Source of the DNA: Microbacterium aurantiacum
GTDB taxonomy: Bacteria; Actinomycetota; Actinomycetes; Actinomycetales; Microbacteriaceae
NCBI RefSeq assembly: GCF_021654035.1
Contig: NZ_JAJPDW010000001.1
Coordinates: 124,001-188,000 of the forward strand
Direction of reading: 5' to 3'
DNA length: 64,000 nucleotides
The position numbers and the translations under genes were made by a program. Below, one piece after another: positions 26,537 through 34,376 of this stretch (position 1 is the first letter of the stretch; each line of letters starts with the position of its first letter). The notes under the pieces were generated by a model. That model saw only the letters and a list, made by a program, of their open reading frames with translations, searched no databases and had not been told where the DNA came from.

Positions 26537-28516
26537 ATGACTCCTCGCGTCTTGCGGGTCGCAGGGCCTGCGATCCTCGGCGGGGTCGCACTCATCGCCT
26601 TGGTCGGGGCGTTGTGGTTCGGTGGGGGTGCTGCGCAGATCCCACTCGGCGACGCCGGCCCTGTTGTGCGCTGGGGGCTTCCGGTCACGAAACTGGTCGT
26701 GAATCTCGCCGCCGCGGGCATGGCCGGTGTGCTCGTGACCGCCTTGTTCACGCTGCGGGCCGGTGAGCGCGAGTTCGACGTCGCCCTCGATACCGCGTCG
26801 ATCTCTGCAGCCCTGTTCACCGTGGCCGCGGGCGCGACCGGGTTCCTCACGCTTCTCAGCGTGTTCAACCCGGCCATCGACGCAGGCCCCCAGTTCGGTG
26901 CCCAGCTCGGCCGGTTCCTCGTCGAGCTCGAGGTCGGCAGGACATGGCTGATCACGACGGTCGCCGGCGCCGCCCTCACCGTCCTGACATTCGCCGTGCG
27001 GTCCTGGGTCGGGACGCTTCTGGTCGCCCTGGTGGCGGTGGCCTCGCTCGTGCCGATGGGCACGCAGGGGCACTCCGGCGATGACGCCTTCCACCACGAG
27101 GCGATGATGGCGCTCATCCTGCACATCATCGGCGCCGCGGTGTGGCTCGGCGGGCTCCTGCTGCTCATCGCCGTCCGTCCAGCCCTCGACCGTCGCCGCA
27201 TCCCCGATCTCGTCGCCCGCTACTCGAGCATCGCTCTGGCCGCGTTCGTGCTCGTCGCCGTGTCCGGCACGGTGCGCGCCGCCATCGGCCTGCAGGAGTG
27301 GTCCGATCTGCTCTCGCCCTATGGCGCGATCTTGGGCATCAAGGTCGTCGCGCTCGTCGGCCTCGGCCTCTTCGGGGCGTGGTACCGCACCCGCCTGATC
27401 GGCAGGATGCGCAGCTCCGACGCGGCATCCCGCCCTTTCTGGATGCTCATCGCGTTCGAGCTGGCACTGATGGGTGTGGCCAGCGGCGCCGCCGCAGCGC
27501 TGGCCCGCACTCCGCCACCGAACCCGGCCCCGCTTCCCGAGATCCCCTCGCCGGCAGAACGCCTCACCGGTGCCCCGCTGCCCCCGGAGCTCACGATCGA
27601 ACGGTGGGTCACCGCGTGGAACGTGGACATGTTGTGGGCGGTGCTCGCCGGGTTCGCGATCTTCTTCTATCTCGCCGGGGTGTGGCGGCTGCGCCGGCGC
27701 GGCGACGCGTGGCCTGTGTATCGCACGATCATGTGGGTCGCCGGCATGGTGCTGCTGGTCTGGGTCACCGGCGGCGTCGTCAACGTCTACCAGGACTACC
27801 TGTTCAGCATGCACATGGTGGGGCACATGCTGCTCACGATGGCGATCCCGGTGCTGCTGGTCGCCGGCGCCCCGGTGACCCTCGCCGCCCGGGCGATCCG
27901 CAAACGCGACGACGGCACCCGCGGCGGGCGGGAGTGGATCCTGTGGGCGGTGCATTCGCCCGTCGCCCGCATCCTGACGAACCCGTTCGTCGCGGCCGCC
28001 CTGTTCATCGGCTCACTGTGGGTGTTCTATTACACCGACCTGTTCCGCTGGTCGCTGTACGACCACCTCGGCCACCAGTGGATGATCGCGCACTTCCTCA
28101 TCACCGGCTACCTGTTCGCGCTCTCCCTGATCGGCATCGACCCGGTGCCGTGGCGGCTTCCCTACGCCGGCAGGCTGCTGCTGCTCATCGGTGTGATGGC
28201 GATGCACGCGTTCTTCGGCATCGCCATCATGATGCAGTCGGGGCTGATGGTCGCCGACTGGTTCGGGTCGATGGGTCGCACCTGGGGTGTCACACCGCTC
28301 GAGGATCAGTACACCGGCGGCGGTATCGCGTGGTCGATCGGTGAGATCCCCACCCTGATCCTCGCGATCACGGTCGCGATTCAGTGGAGTCGCAGCGACG
28401 ACCGCGAGACCAAGCGGCGAGACCGGCACGCCGACCGCACCGGCGAAGCCGAGCTCGAGGCCTACAACGCACGCCTCACCGAGCTCGCCGACCGCGATGC
28501 TCGCAGCCGCAGATAG
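26537..28516 (+). CDS. CopD-CtaG fusion membrane protein
   Basis: The 659-residue protein is a fusion. Residues about 1-300 are a CopD/YcnJ-type copper transport domain with many helices, including the His-rich loop MGTQGHSGDDAFHHEA. Residues about 340-640 are a caa3_CtaG domain (HMVGHMLLTMAIPVLLVAGAP; GGGIAWSIGEIPTLILAI). A likely role is copper uptake coupled to insertion into the terminal oxidase. The ATG at 26537 has AGGA too close to it, but a 28-codon ORF (26454-26540) with an ATGA overlap could couple its translation. Such CopD-CtaG fusions are common in actinobacteria. Confidence 0.9.
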   Translation: MTPRVLRVAGPAILGGVALIALVGALWFGGGAAQIPLGDAGPVVRWGLPVTKLVVNLAAAGMAGVLVTALFTLRAGEREFDVALDTASISAALFTVAAGATGFLTLLSVFNPAIDAGPQFGAQLGRFLVELEVGRTWLITTVAGAALTVLTFAVRSWVGTLLVALVAVASLVPMGTQGHSGDDAFHHEAMMALILHIIGAAVWLGGLLLLIAVRPALDRRRIPDLVARYSSIALAAFVLVAVSGTVRAAIGLQEWSDLLSPYGAILGIKVVALVGLGLFGAWYRTRLIGRMRSSDAASRPFWMLIAFELALMGVASGAAAALARTPPPNPAPLPEIPSPAERLTGAPLPPELTIERWVTAWNVDMLWAVLAGFAIFFYLAGVWRLRRRGDAWPVYRTIMWVAGMVLLVWVTGGVVNVYQDYLFSMHMVGHMLLTMAIPVLLVAGAPVTLAARAIRKRDDGTRGGREWILWAVHSPVARILTNPFVAAALFIGSLWVFYYTDLFRWSLYDHLGHQWMIAHFLITGYLFALSLIGIDPVPWRLPYAGRLLLLIGVMAMHAFFGIAIMMQSGLMVADWFGSMGRTWGVTPLEDQYTGGGIAWSIGEIPTLILAITVAIQWSRSDDRETKRRDRHADRTGEAELEAYNARLTELADRDARSRR

Positions 28517-28526
28517 GGCGCACTAC

Positions 28527-28922
28527 GTGACGACGAAAGAGGAGCTCGCCGACCGCTACGGTCGGGGACCGCGGCCCATCCGCCGCCGCGTGTTCTGGGT
28601 CACCGTCGCGACGGCGGCAATCCTGTCTGTCGCCGGGCTTTCGTGGCTGACTGTCTCGAACTCGCTCGACGACGTCGGATTCGACGAGACCGGATACGAG
28701 CTGGTCGATGCGCGCACCGTGACCGTATCCTTCCAAGCCACGCCACCCGCTGGGACGTCGTTCGCATGCGCGGTGCAGGCATTGGATGAGGACTTCGGCA
28801 TCGTCGGTTGGCGGGTCATCGAGTACCCCGCGTCCGAGGAGATCACACGAGCACTCGTGGAGACCATCCCGACCGTCGCGCAGGCAACGACCGGCACCGT
28901 GCAATCCTGCTGGGCCACATAG
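28527..28922 (+). CDS. DUF4307-like membrane-anchored protein
   Basis: From GTG 28527 the product is 131 residues: LADRYGRGPRPIRRRVFW, one membrane helix, and an outside beta-rich domain with ARTVTVSFQATPP and two Cys residues (SFACAVQAL near 85 and SCWAT at the very end). The layout fits DUF4307. The two Cys residues may form a disulfide. It ends the plus-strand chain of the island and converges on the ATPase gene with a 39-bp gap. Function is unknown. Confidence 0.75.
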   Translation: MTTKEELADRYGRGPRPIRRRVFWVTVATAAILSVAGLSWLTVSNSLDDVGFDETGYELVDARTVTVSFQATPPAGTSFACAVQALDEDFGIVGWRVIEYPASEEITRALVETIPTVAQATTGTVQSCWAT

Positions 28923-28961
28923 CCGCGCAAGGGAGGCCGTCGCCTGCGCCGGCTGAGTCTC

Positions 28962-30998
28962 TCAAGCGGTGGGCCTGTCTTCGTGGTCGATGCCGTGGTG
29001 CTCTTTGCCGCGCTCGAAGTTGAGCAGGCGGAGTGCGTTGCCGACGACGATCAGGGTGGAGCCTTCGTGGATGAGTACGACCGCGCCGATGTTCAGGCCG
29101 AGGAAGGTGGCGAGGATGAGGAACGCGACGATCGCGAGGCTGGCGATGAGGTTCTGCCGGATGATGCGGCTGGTGGCGCGGCTGAGCCGCACGGCGAACG
29201 GGACGCGGCCGAGGTCGTCGCTCATCAGCGCGATGTCGCAGGTTTCCAACGCGACGGTGGAGCCGGCGGCGCCCATCGCGATGCCGACGTCGGCGCGGGC
29301 CATCGCGGGGGCGTCGTTGACGCCGTCGCCGACCATCGCGATCGGTCGGTGGGTTTCGGCGAGGCGGGTGATCTGAGCGACTTTGTCCTCGGGGAGCAGT
29401 TCGCCGATCGCGGTGTCGACGCCGACTTCCCGGCCGACCGCGTCGGCGACGCGCTGGTTGTCGCCGGAGATCATCACGAGCTGCCCCACGTTCGCGCCCC
29501 GGAGCGCGCTGAGCACCTGGGCGGACTCCGCGCGGGACGCATCCATCACGCCGACGATGCCGAGGAACCGGTCGCCACGGCGGATGATCATCAGCGTCTG
29601 CCCGGAGTCCCGCGCCTGCGTGTACGCGTCGGCGAGCGTGCCGGTCAGCGCGAGTTGCTGCTCGTCGAACATGCGCAGGTTGCCGACGTCGACCCGCTCG
29701 CCGTCGATCGTCGCCGTGACGCCACGCCCGACGACCGCGTTCAGGTCTGTCGCGGTGAGGCGCTCGGCCTGGGGGACGCGGGGCTCGAGGTCGCGGACGA
29801 TCGCCTCGGCCAGCGGGTGATCGCTGAGCGCTTCGACAGCGACCAGAGTGCGGATCAGCTCGGACTCGGGCACGTCGGCGGCGGGGGTGACGGACGTCAC
29901 CCGGGGGGCACCCCAGGTCAGGGTGCCGGTCTTGTCGAACGCCATCGCCTTGACCCGCCCGAGCGTCTCGAGCGGGGCGCCGCCCTTGACGAGCACCCCG
30001 GCACGCGCAGCACGGGCGACCCCTGCCAGCACCGCGGCCGGGGTTGCGATCGCGAGCGCGCAGGGGCTGGCGGCGACGAGCACGGTCATGGCGAGGTAGA
30101 ACGCGTCGGGGAACGGTTGCGCGAACGCGAGCCAGGAGATCAGGAGGGTGACGGCGACCCCGAGGATCACGGCGGGCACGTACCAACGCTGGAACCGGTC
30201 GATGAACTGCTGTGTGGGGGAGGCGGCCTGGTCGGCGGAGCGGACGAGCTCGACGACCTTGCTGAGCGTCGAGTCCGCGGAGGTCGCGGTGACCTCGACC
30301 TCGAGCACGCCGGACCCGTTCACGGTGCCGGCGAACACACGGTTGGCGGCGGGCAGGGTGTCGACGGTGCGCATCGCCCGCTCCGGGTCGGCCACCGGCT
30401 CCTTCCCCACCGGAATCGACTCCCCGGTGACCGCGGACTGATCCACCGCGGACACCCCGGAGATCACGAACCCGTCTGAGGGAATGCGGGAGTTCGGGCG
30501 GATGACGACGATGTCCCCGACGACGATCTCCTCCACCGGCACCTCCACCGGCTCGTCCCCGCCGCGGCGCACCAGGGCGCTGCGGGGAGCGAGCTCGGCC
30601 AGGGACTCGATGGACTTGCTGGCACGGCTGAGGGCGTATTCCTCGAGCGCGTGGCCGAGGCTGAACAGGAACAGCAGCACCGCCCCTTCCGCCCACCGGC
30701 CGATGAGGGCGGCGCCGATCGCGGCCACCAGCATGAGGAAGTCGACCTCGAACTTCCCTCGCATCGTCGAGGCGATCGCGGTGCGGAACGTGAAGAACCC
30801 ACCGAAGAAGTAGGTGGCGAGGAAGAACACCAACGGCCACCCGACCATCGGCAGCCCCAACGCGAACTCGGCGATCATCCCGCCGGCGTAGGTCACGCCC
30901 GCGGCGATCGCGAACCACAGCTCCCACCGGGCCGAACCGTGGGAATGGTCGTGCGTCTCCGCAGCGGGCGCGGTAGTCGTCGGGGAAGAAGCAGTCAT
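28962..30998 (-). CDS. P1B-4-type heavy-metal exporting ATPase
   Basis: From ATG 30998 the protein has 678 residues (GTG 31016 and ATG 31013 are alternatives). A short His-rich N-terminus (ETHDHSHGS) replaces an HMA domain. The SPC motif is at about 311-313, DKTGTLT at 355, and GDGVNDAP follows. The next-to-last helix has HEGST, so SPC plus HEGxT marks the P1B-4 group (Co, Zn or Fe exporters, CtpD/CzcP type). It is divergent from an ArsR gene whose product has a zinc-type site, so Zn/Co export is the best guess. It differs from the other ATPase in the island in both N-terminus and helix 8. Confidence 0.93.
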   Translation of the reverse strand: MTASSPTTTAPAAETHDHSHGSARWELWFAIAAGVTYAGGMIAEFALGLPMVGWPLVFFLATYFFGGFFTFRTAIASTMRGKFEVDFLMLVAAIGAALIGRWAEGAVLLFLFSLGHALEEYALSRASKSIESLAELAPRSALVRRGGDEPVEVPVEEIVVGDIVVIRPNSRIPSDGFVISGVSAVDQSAVTGESIPVGKEPVADPERAMRTVDTLPAANRVFAGTVNGSGVLEVEVTATSADSTLSKVVELVRSADQAASPTQQFIDRFQRWYVPAVILGVAVTLLISWLAFAQPFPDAFYLAMTVLVAASPCALAIATPAAVLAGVARAARAGVLVKGGAPLETLGRVKAMAFDKTGTLTWGAPRVTSVTPAADVPESELIRTLVAVEALSDHPLAEAIVRDLEPRVPQAERLTATDLNAVVGRGVTATIDGERVDVGNLRMFDEQQLALTGTLADAYTQARDSGQTLMIIRRGDRFLGIVGVMDASRAESAQVLSALRGANVGQLVMISGDNQRVADAVGREVGVDTAIGELLPEDKVAQITRLAETHRPIAMVGDGVNDAPAMARADVGIAMGAAGSTVALETCDIALMSDDLGRVPFAVRLSRATSRIIRQNLIASLAIVAFLILATFLGLNIGAVVLIHEGSTLIVVGNALRLLNFERGKEHHGIDHEDRPTA

Positions 30999-31018
30999 GC
31001 GACCAGGATACATCACAA

Positions 31019-31057
31019 GATCATGATATATTGTAGTTGTGAATGATTATCGTGATC
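31019..31057. promoter_or_regulatory. Divergent promoter with CzrA/SmtB-type operator candidate
   Basis: The gap between the ATPase and ArsR genes is AT-rich, unlike its surroundings. GATCATGATA (31019-31028) and TATCGTGATC (31048-31057) are inverted with 9 of 10 matches around TTGTAGTTGTGAATGATTA-like sequence. TACAAT on the minus strand (31035-31030) could be the ATPase -10. The ArsR product probably binds here and controls both genes. Confidence 0.55.
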
Positions 31058-31067
31058 GGAGGGCACA

Positions 31068-31409
31068 ATGGTGAGCATGGCCGGTACTGAGACGCGTCGG
31101 GAAGCAGGCACCCTGTCCGTAGCGGATGCTGAGCGTCTCGCCGAGATCATGCAGGCACTGGCGTCACCTGTGCGGCTGCGCATTCTGAGCGCGCTGAGTG
31201 TTCAGCCGAGCACCGTGACCGACCTCAGCGAACAGCTGCACATCGGACAGACGACCACATCGAACCATTTGCGGCTGCTGCGGCATCTGAGCCTGGTCCT
31301 TGGCACGCGCGACGGCCGGCACATCCACTACTCGCTCTTCGACGACCACGTCTCCGAACTGCTCGAGGAGGCCATCGGGCACCTCGAGCATCTGCCCGGC
31401 GGAGGATGA
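31068..31409 (+). CDS. CzrA-like ArsR/SmtB zinc-responsive repressor
   Basis: The 113-residue winged-helix protein has LASPVRLRILSALSV and the recognition helix IGQTTTSNHLRLLRHLSLV with no Cys. The last helix reads DDHVSELLEEAIGHLEH, giving the D-x-H...H-x-x-H pattern of the alpha-5 zinc site in CzrA and SmtB. The start is ATG 31068 with GGAGGG 4 nt upstream. Zinc or cobalt should release it from the divergent operator and turn on the P1B-4 pump. Confidence 0.9.
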   Translation: MVSMAGTETRREAGTLSVADAERLAEIMQALASPVRLRILSALSVQPSTVTDLSEQLHIGQTTTSNHLRLLRHLSLVLGTRDGRHIHYSLFDDHVSELLEEAIGHLEHLPGGG

Positions 31410-31833
31410 CGCCTGCCGGAGCTCCCCGATTGACGAGAGTATTCCCGTTCACGTCGGGGGGCGCTGCTGCGGCCGGGGAGAGCGCGTCGCTGCCGGTTCG
31501 GACACGCTGCATGGTGTGTAGCCGATCGCCGCGACGGCCATGAGCTCTTGTAAGAATCCGCCACTACTCGCGGAATCCTGAACCCGAAACCCCAGCCAAC
31601 TACCGTGGAATCGCGGCATTCCTCGCCATCTCGAGCGGGAACCTACAGTAGGGATCGCTCGAAGATGTCCATCTCGCGGCAGAGATGTCCGCGCGGTGTC
31701 CATCTGGACATTTCGCTGGCCTGAGCCGGTGGCTGCATCGAATGCGCGACCCTCCGTACGGATCCACGGCATCCGCGTGGACGTGGTTGCACCCCGCAGG
31801 GTCACCACCGGTCTTGCGCTCCGGGTGGGCGGG
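31410..31833. other. Right border of the island, no credible gene
   Basis: Over 420 bp no frame looks like a real protein. It holds the island's right inverted repeat (31551-31563). About 100 bp further on is a second set of short repeats: GATGTCC at 31664-31670 and 31684-31690, and TGTCCA-TC-TGGACA (31697-31710). Such clustered repeats resemble ends of IS21/IS481-type elements, so this is probably a graveyard of element ends. The frames crossing it are stop-poor only because of high GC. Confidence 0.6.
31551..31563 (-). repeat. Right inverted repeat of the island
   Basis: TAAGAATCCGCCA is the exact reverse complement of the left-end 13-mer at 9048-9060, 22.5 kb away. Flanking bases are only partly similar (TTC and CG/CGA matches with gaps). 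Confidence 0.65.
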
Positions 31834-32400
31834 TCAGAACGACGGCGGGGCATTCACAATCAGGAAGGTGGACGGCTCCGTTCCGGGGTTGGACCATCGA
31901 TGTCCCGTCTCGGCGGAGTAGCTGAGCGCGTCACCTGCCTTTAAGCGGTAGAGCCGATCGTCCTGCAGCTCTACGAGGACGATCCCCGTGATCACGTAGA
32001 CCAGCTCGTCGCCGGTGTGAGACGTGTGCTCGCCGGCATCCGCACCTGGTGCGACGTGCAGCTCGTTGACGGTGAGTTTCGGGCGGCCGGCGGAAAGGAA
32101 CCGGATGTCGACACCGTCCCGGAATCGCACCGGCTCCACATCGGCGTCGATGAGCGTGGGTGAGGATCGAGTGGATTGCGCAAGGAGTTCATGGGTGGTC
32201 GTGCCGAGTGCGATCGCGATGCGGTGCAACGTCATGATGCTCGGCACTGCCTTGCCGGTCTCGGTCTGGCTGAGGAATGCCGCTGACACCCCGCTGGCCG
32301 TCGCCACCTGCTGCAAGGTCAGCGAGCGGCCTCGACGCGCGGCCCTGACCGCCTGTCCGATCGCGGTCTGCAACTGGGCTTGATCCACCGGATCGTCCAT
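31834..32400 (-). CDS. XRE-cupin transcriptional regulator
   Basis: The 188-residue regulator has an N-terminal helix-turn-helix (LTLQQVATASGVSAAFLSQTE at about 28-48) and a C-terminal cupin barrel (about 110-185, with HTSHTGDELVYVITG carrying likely metal-binding His residues). Proteins of this kind sense a small ligand in the cupin domain. The start is ATG 32400 with a strong GAGGAGG. It is divergent from the oxygenase operon and probably controls it. Confidence 0.9.
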   Translation of the reverse strand: MDDPVDQAQLQTAIGQAVRAARRGRSLTLQQVATASGVSAAFLSQTETGKAVPSIMTLHRIAIALGTTTHELLAQSTRSSPTLIDADVEPVRFRDGVDIRFLSAGRPKLTVNELHVAPGADAGEHTSHTGDELVYVITGIVLVELQDDRLYRLKAGDALSYSAETGHRWSNPGTEPSTFLIVNAPPSF

Positions 32401-32415
32401 CGCACCTCCTCGGAC

Positions 32416-32462
32416 AATTTAACCACCATGAAACAATTTTGTTCTGGATTAGAAAATTTAAC
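32416..32462. promoter_or_regulatory. AT-rich divergent control region
   Basis: In a GC-rich setting this 47-bp stretch is strikingly AT-rich. It has a direct repeat AATTTAAC at 32416-32423 and 32455-32462, and between them a dyad AACAA-TT-TTGTT (32432-32443). It lies 15 bp before the regulator start and about 75 bp before the oxygenase start. It is a likely operator for the XRE-cupin protein. Confidence 0.55.
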
Positions 32463-32538
32463 TTCCTACCGTGGTGCCGTTCCACCCAAGGCCCTGCACG
32501 ATGCGGGGTTCGGATCATCTGACGCAGGGAGCAGACCC

Positions 32539-33582
32539 ATGAGTTCTTTCACCGTACCCACGGTCGATATCACCTCGTACGTGCGCGGCGGGACCGACGC
32601 CGAGCGTGCCGCCACCGCCCGGGAGATGGACCAGGCCTGCCGCACGGTCGGCTTCGTCCAGATCGTCGGGCACGGCGTTCCCGACGAGACCATCGCCGGC
32701 CTGCAGGTCGCGGTCGACGAGTTCTTCGGCCAGGACCTCGACACCAAGAAGCAGTACGTGCGCCCCAAGGGGGAGAACCGCGGCTACAGCCCACCCAAGA
32801 GCGAGTCGCTGTCCTACAGCCTCGGCGTGGATCCCGTCACCCGGATGAACGACTTCTTCGAGGCGTTCAACGTCGGCGCGGCTGCCAGCGACTACCCCGA
32901 CGCGGGTGAGGCGGTCGAGGCGTACGCCGAGAACACGTGGCCGGACGAGACCAACCCGCAGTTTCGCGTGCAGGTGTCGGCGTACTACGACGAAGCGGCG
33001 CGCGTGGCCCGCGTTCTGACGCGAGTGTTCGCTGACGCGCTGTCGGTGCCGTCCGACTTCTTCGACACCGTCACGGATCACTCCCTAGATGTGCTGCGGA
33101 TGAACAACTACGCCCTGCCGCCGGGGGCGATCGAGCTCGGCGCGGACCTCACCGGCATGGGTGAGCACACCGACTTCGGGCTGGTCACCGTGCTGTGGGC
33201 GGACCAAGTGGCAGGCCTGCAGGTGCTCGGCGCGGACGGGGCGTGGCACGACGTGCAGCCCGCCGACGGCGCCCTGCTGGTGAACCTCGGCGACGTCGCC
33301 GCCCGCTACACGAACGACCAGTGGATGTCCACGCTGCACCGCGTCAAGCCTCCGGTCATCGACGGGAAGATCGAACGGCGCCGCTCCGTCGCTTTCTTCC
33401 ACGACGGCAACGCCGATGCGCTCATCGAGACCATCCCCACGTTTGTCCCGAAAGGAACTGAGCCGCACTACGCCCCGGTCACGGTCCTCGAACACATCAT
33501 GGCCAAGCTCGGCGGCTCGCAGCAGGGCCGTAAGAACGTCTCCGCTGAGCGGGAGGCCGCTCGCGTCCTGGCCGCCCAGTGA
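32539..33582 (+). CDS. 2-oxoglutarate/Fe(II) oxygenase, isopenicillin-N-synthase family
   Basis: The 347-residue enzyme shows the DIOX_N domain (CRTVGFVQIVGHGVP) and the catalytic core with iron ligands in GEHTDFG (His and Asp) and a distal His in STLHRVKPP, followed by RRRSVAFFH, whose Arg-x-Ser binds the 2-oxoglutarate carboxylate. The start is ATG 32539 with AGGGAG upstream, not the longer frame. The substrate is unknown. It is coupled by GTGA overlap to a hydrolase and then to a NitT/TauT-type binding protein, suggesting breakdown of an imported small molecule. Confidence 0.88.
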   Translation: MSSFTVPTVDITSYVRGGTDAERAATAREMDQACRTVGFVQIVGHGVPDETIAGLQVAVDEFFGQDLDTKKQYVRPKGENRGYSPPKSESLSYSLGVDPVTRMNDFFEAFNVGAAASDYPDAGEAVEAYAENTWPDETNPQFRVQVSAYYDEAARVARVLTRVFADALSVPSDFFDTVTDHSLDVLRMNNYALPPGAIELGADLTGMGEHTDFGLVTVLWADQVAGLQVLGADGAWHDVQPADGALLVNLGDVAARYTNDQWMSTLHRVKPPVIDGKIERRRSVAFFHDGNADALIETIPTFVPKGTEPHYAPVTVLEHIMAKLGGSQQGRKNVSAEREAARVLAAQ

Positions 33583-34376
33583 CCACCCCCGCCCAGGCGC
33601 CGCTGGTGGTCCTAATTCACGGCGCCTGGGCGGCGGGGTGGGTGTGGGACACCATCGCTCCCGACCTTCGCGACGCAGGGTACGCCGTCGCCGCCCTCGA
33701 CCTTCCTACAGCCGTCGAGGACGCGAACCTCGACGGGTATGTCGCAGCCGTCATCGAGGAGATGGGGGAACGCGACCACGTTGTTCTCGTCGGCCATTCC
33801 GGGGGCGGGGTCGTCGTCTCCGCCGTCGCGGAGCTTCTTCCCGATCGTGTGTCGGGCATCGTCTACGTCACCGGCATCCTGCTGCCGCCCAACCGCACCT
33901 TCCCGGAGCTGTGTGCCGAGGCCGCGTCGGTGATCCAGCTCACTGATGGGGTCCTACCCTTCCTGGAGCGGCCCGACGAGTTCACCACGGTGGTGCCTGC
34001 CGACGCCGGCGTCGCCGTGTTCTTCCACGACGCACCCCCGGCCGCAGCGATCACCGCCGCTCGTCGTCTCACCCCGCAGCACCACCACGGCCTCGTGATG
34101 ACCGTCACCACCACCACCGCGCGCTTCGGAAGCATTCCCCGCCTCTACATCGAGGCCGCGAACGACCGGTCCATCCCCCTCTCGCTTCAGCGCTTCATGC
34201 AGCAGCTCACGCCCGGCGGCAGCGTCGTGACGCTTCCCGCGGACCACGCACCCCAGCTGTCCGCACCGGCGGCGCTCGTGTCCGAGCTGCTCACGTTCCT
34301 GCGCATCGTCGACGCACCCTCTTCGACTGCACCTTCGCCCTCGCCCTCCACCCCGATCGCCCAGGAGATCCAATGA
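33579..34376 (+). CDS. Alpha/beta hydrolase
   Basis: The 265-residue hydrolase has LVVLIHGAWAAGWVWD (oxyanion loop), the nucleophile elbow VGHSGGG (Ser at about 72), a late acid in EAANDRSIP and His in LPADHAPQLS, giving a full triad. It belongs to the esterase group close to salicylate-esterase/hydroxynitrile-lyase-like proteins. The start is GTG 33579, overlapping the oxygenase by 4 bp. It ends with a Ser/Pro tail and overlaps the next gene by 4 bp. Confidence 0.85.
   Translation: MTTPAQAPLVVLIHGAWAAGWVWDTIAPDLRDAGYAVAALDLPTAVEDANLDGYVAAVIEEMGERDHVVLVGHSGGGVVVSAVAELLPDRVSGIVYVTGILLPPNRTFPELCAEAASVIQLTDGVLPFLERPDEFTTVVPADAGVAVFFHDAPPAAAITAARRLTPQHHHGLVMTVTTTTARFGSIPRLYIEAANDRSIPLSLQRFMQQLTPGGSVVTLPADHAPQLSAPAALVSELLTFLRIVDAPSSTAPSPSPSTPIAQEIQ

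Larger units (their letters stand above)
9048..31563. mobile_element. Accessory island bounded by 13-bp inverted repeats
   Basis: TGGCGGATTCTTA at 9048-9060 and its exact reverse complement TAAGAATCCGCCA at 31551-31563 bracket 22.5 kb of metal-efflux and envelope-biogenesis genes inserted behind dnaB. The left end has two more copies of TGGCGGA (9068-9074 and 9079-9085), like the multiple terminal repeats of IS21-family elements. No transposase, integrase or conjugation gene is recognisable inside, so it is either immobile now or was moved in trans. Two metal-ATPase/ArsR modules at the ends and ribosome-coupled biogenesis genes between support a single imported cassette. Exact end points are uncertain. 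Confidence 0.65.

Noticed and set aside
26454..26540. 28-codon ORF before the CopD-CtaG gene
   Set aside because: It has an ATGA overlap that might couple translation, but a weak ribosome site and no recognisable peptide; mentioned in the fusion entry, not listed as a gene.
9048..31563. Integrative conjugative element or prophage
   Set aside because: No integrase, relaxase, VirB/FtsK transfer gene, or phage structural gene was recognised.
31449..31853. 134-residue minus-strand frame across the island border
   Set aside because: No ribosome site, low-complexity Arg/Ser composition, and it runs through the inverted repeat.
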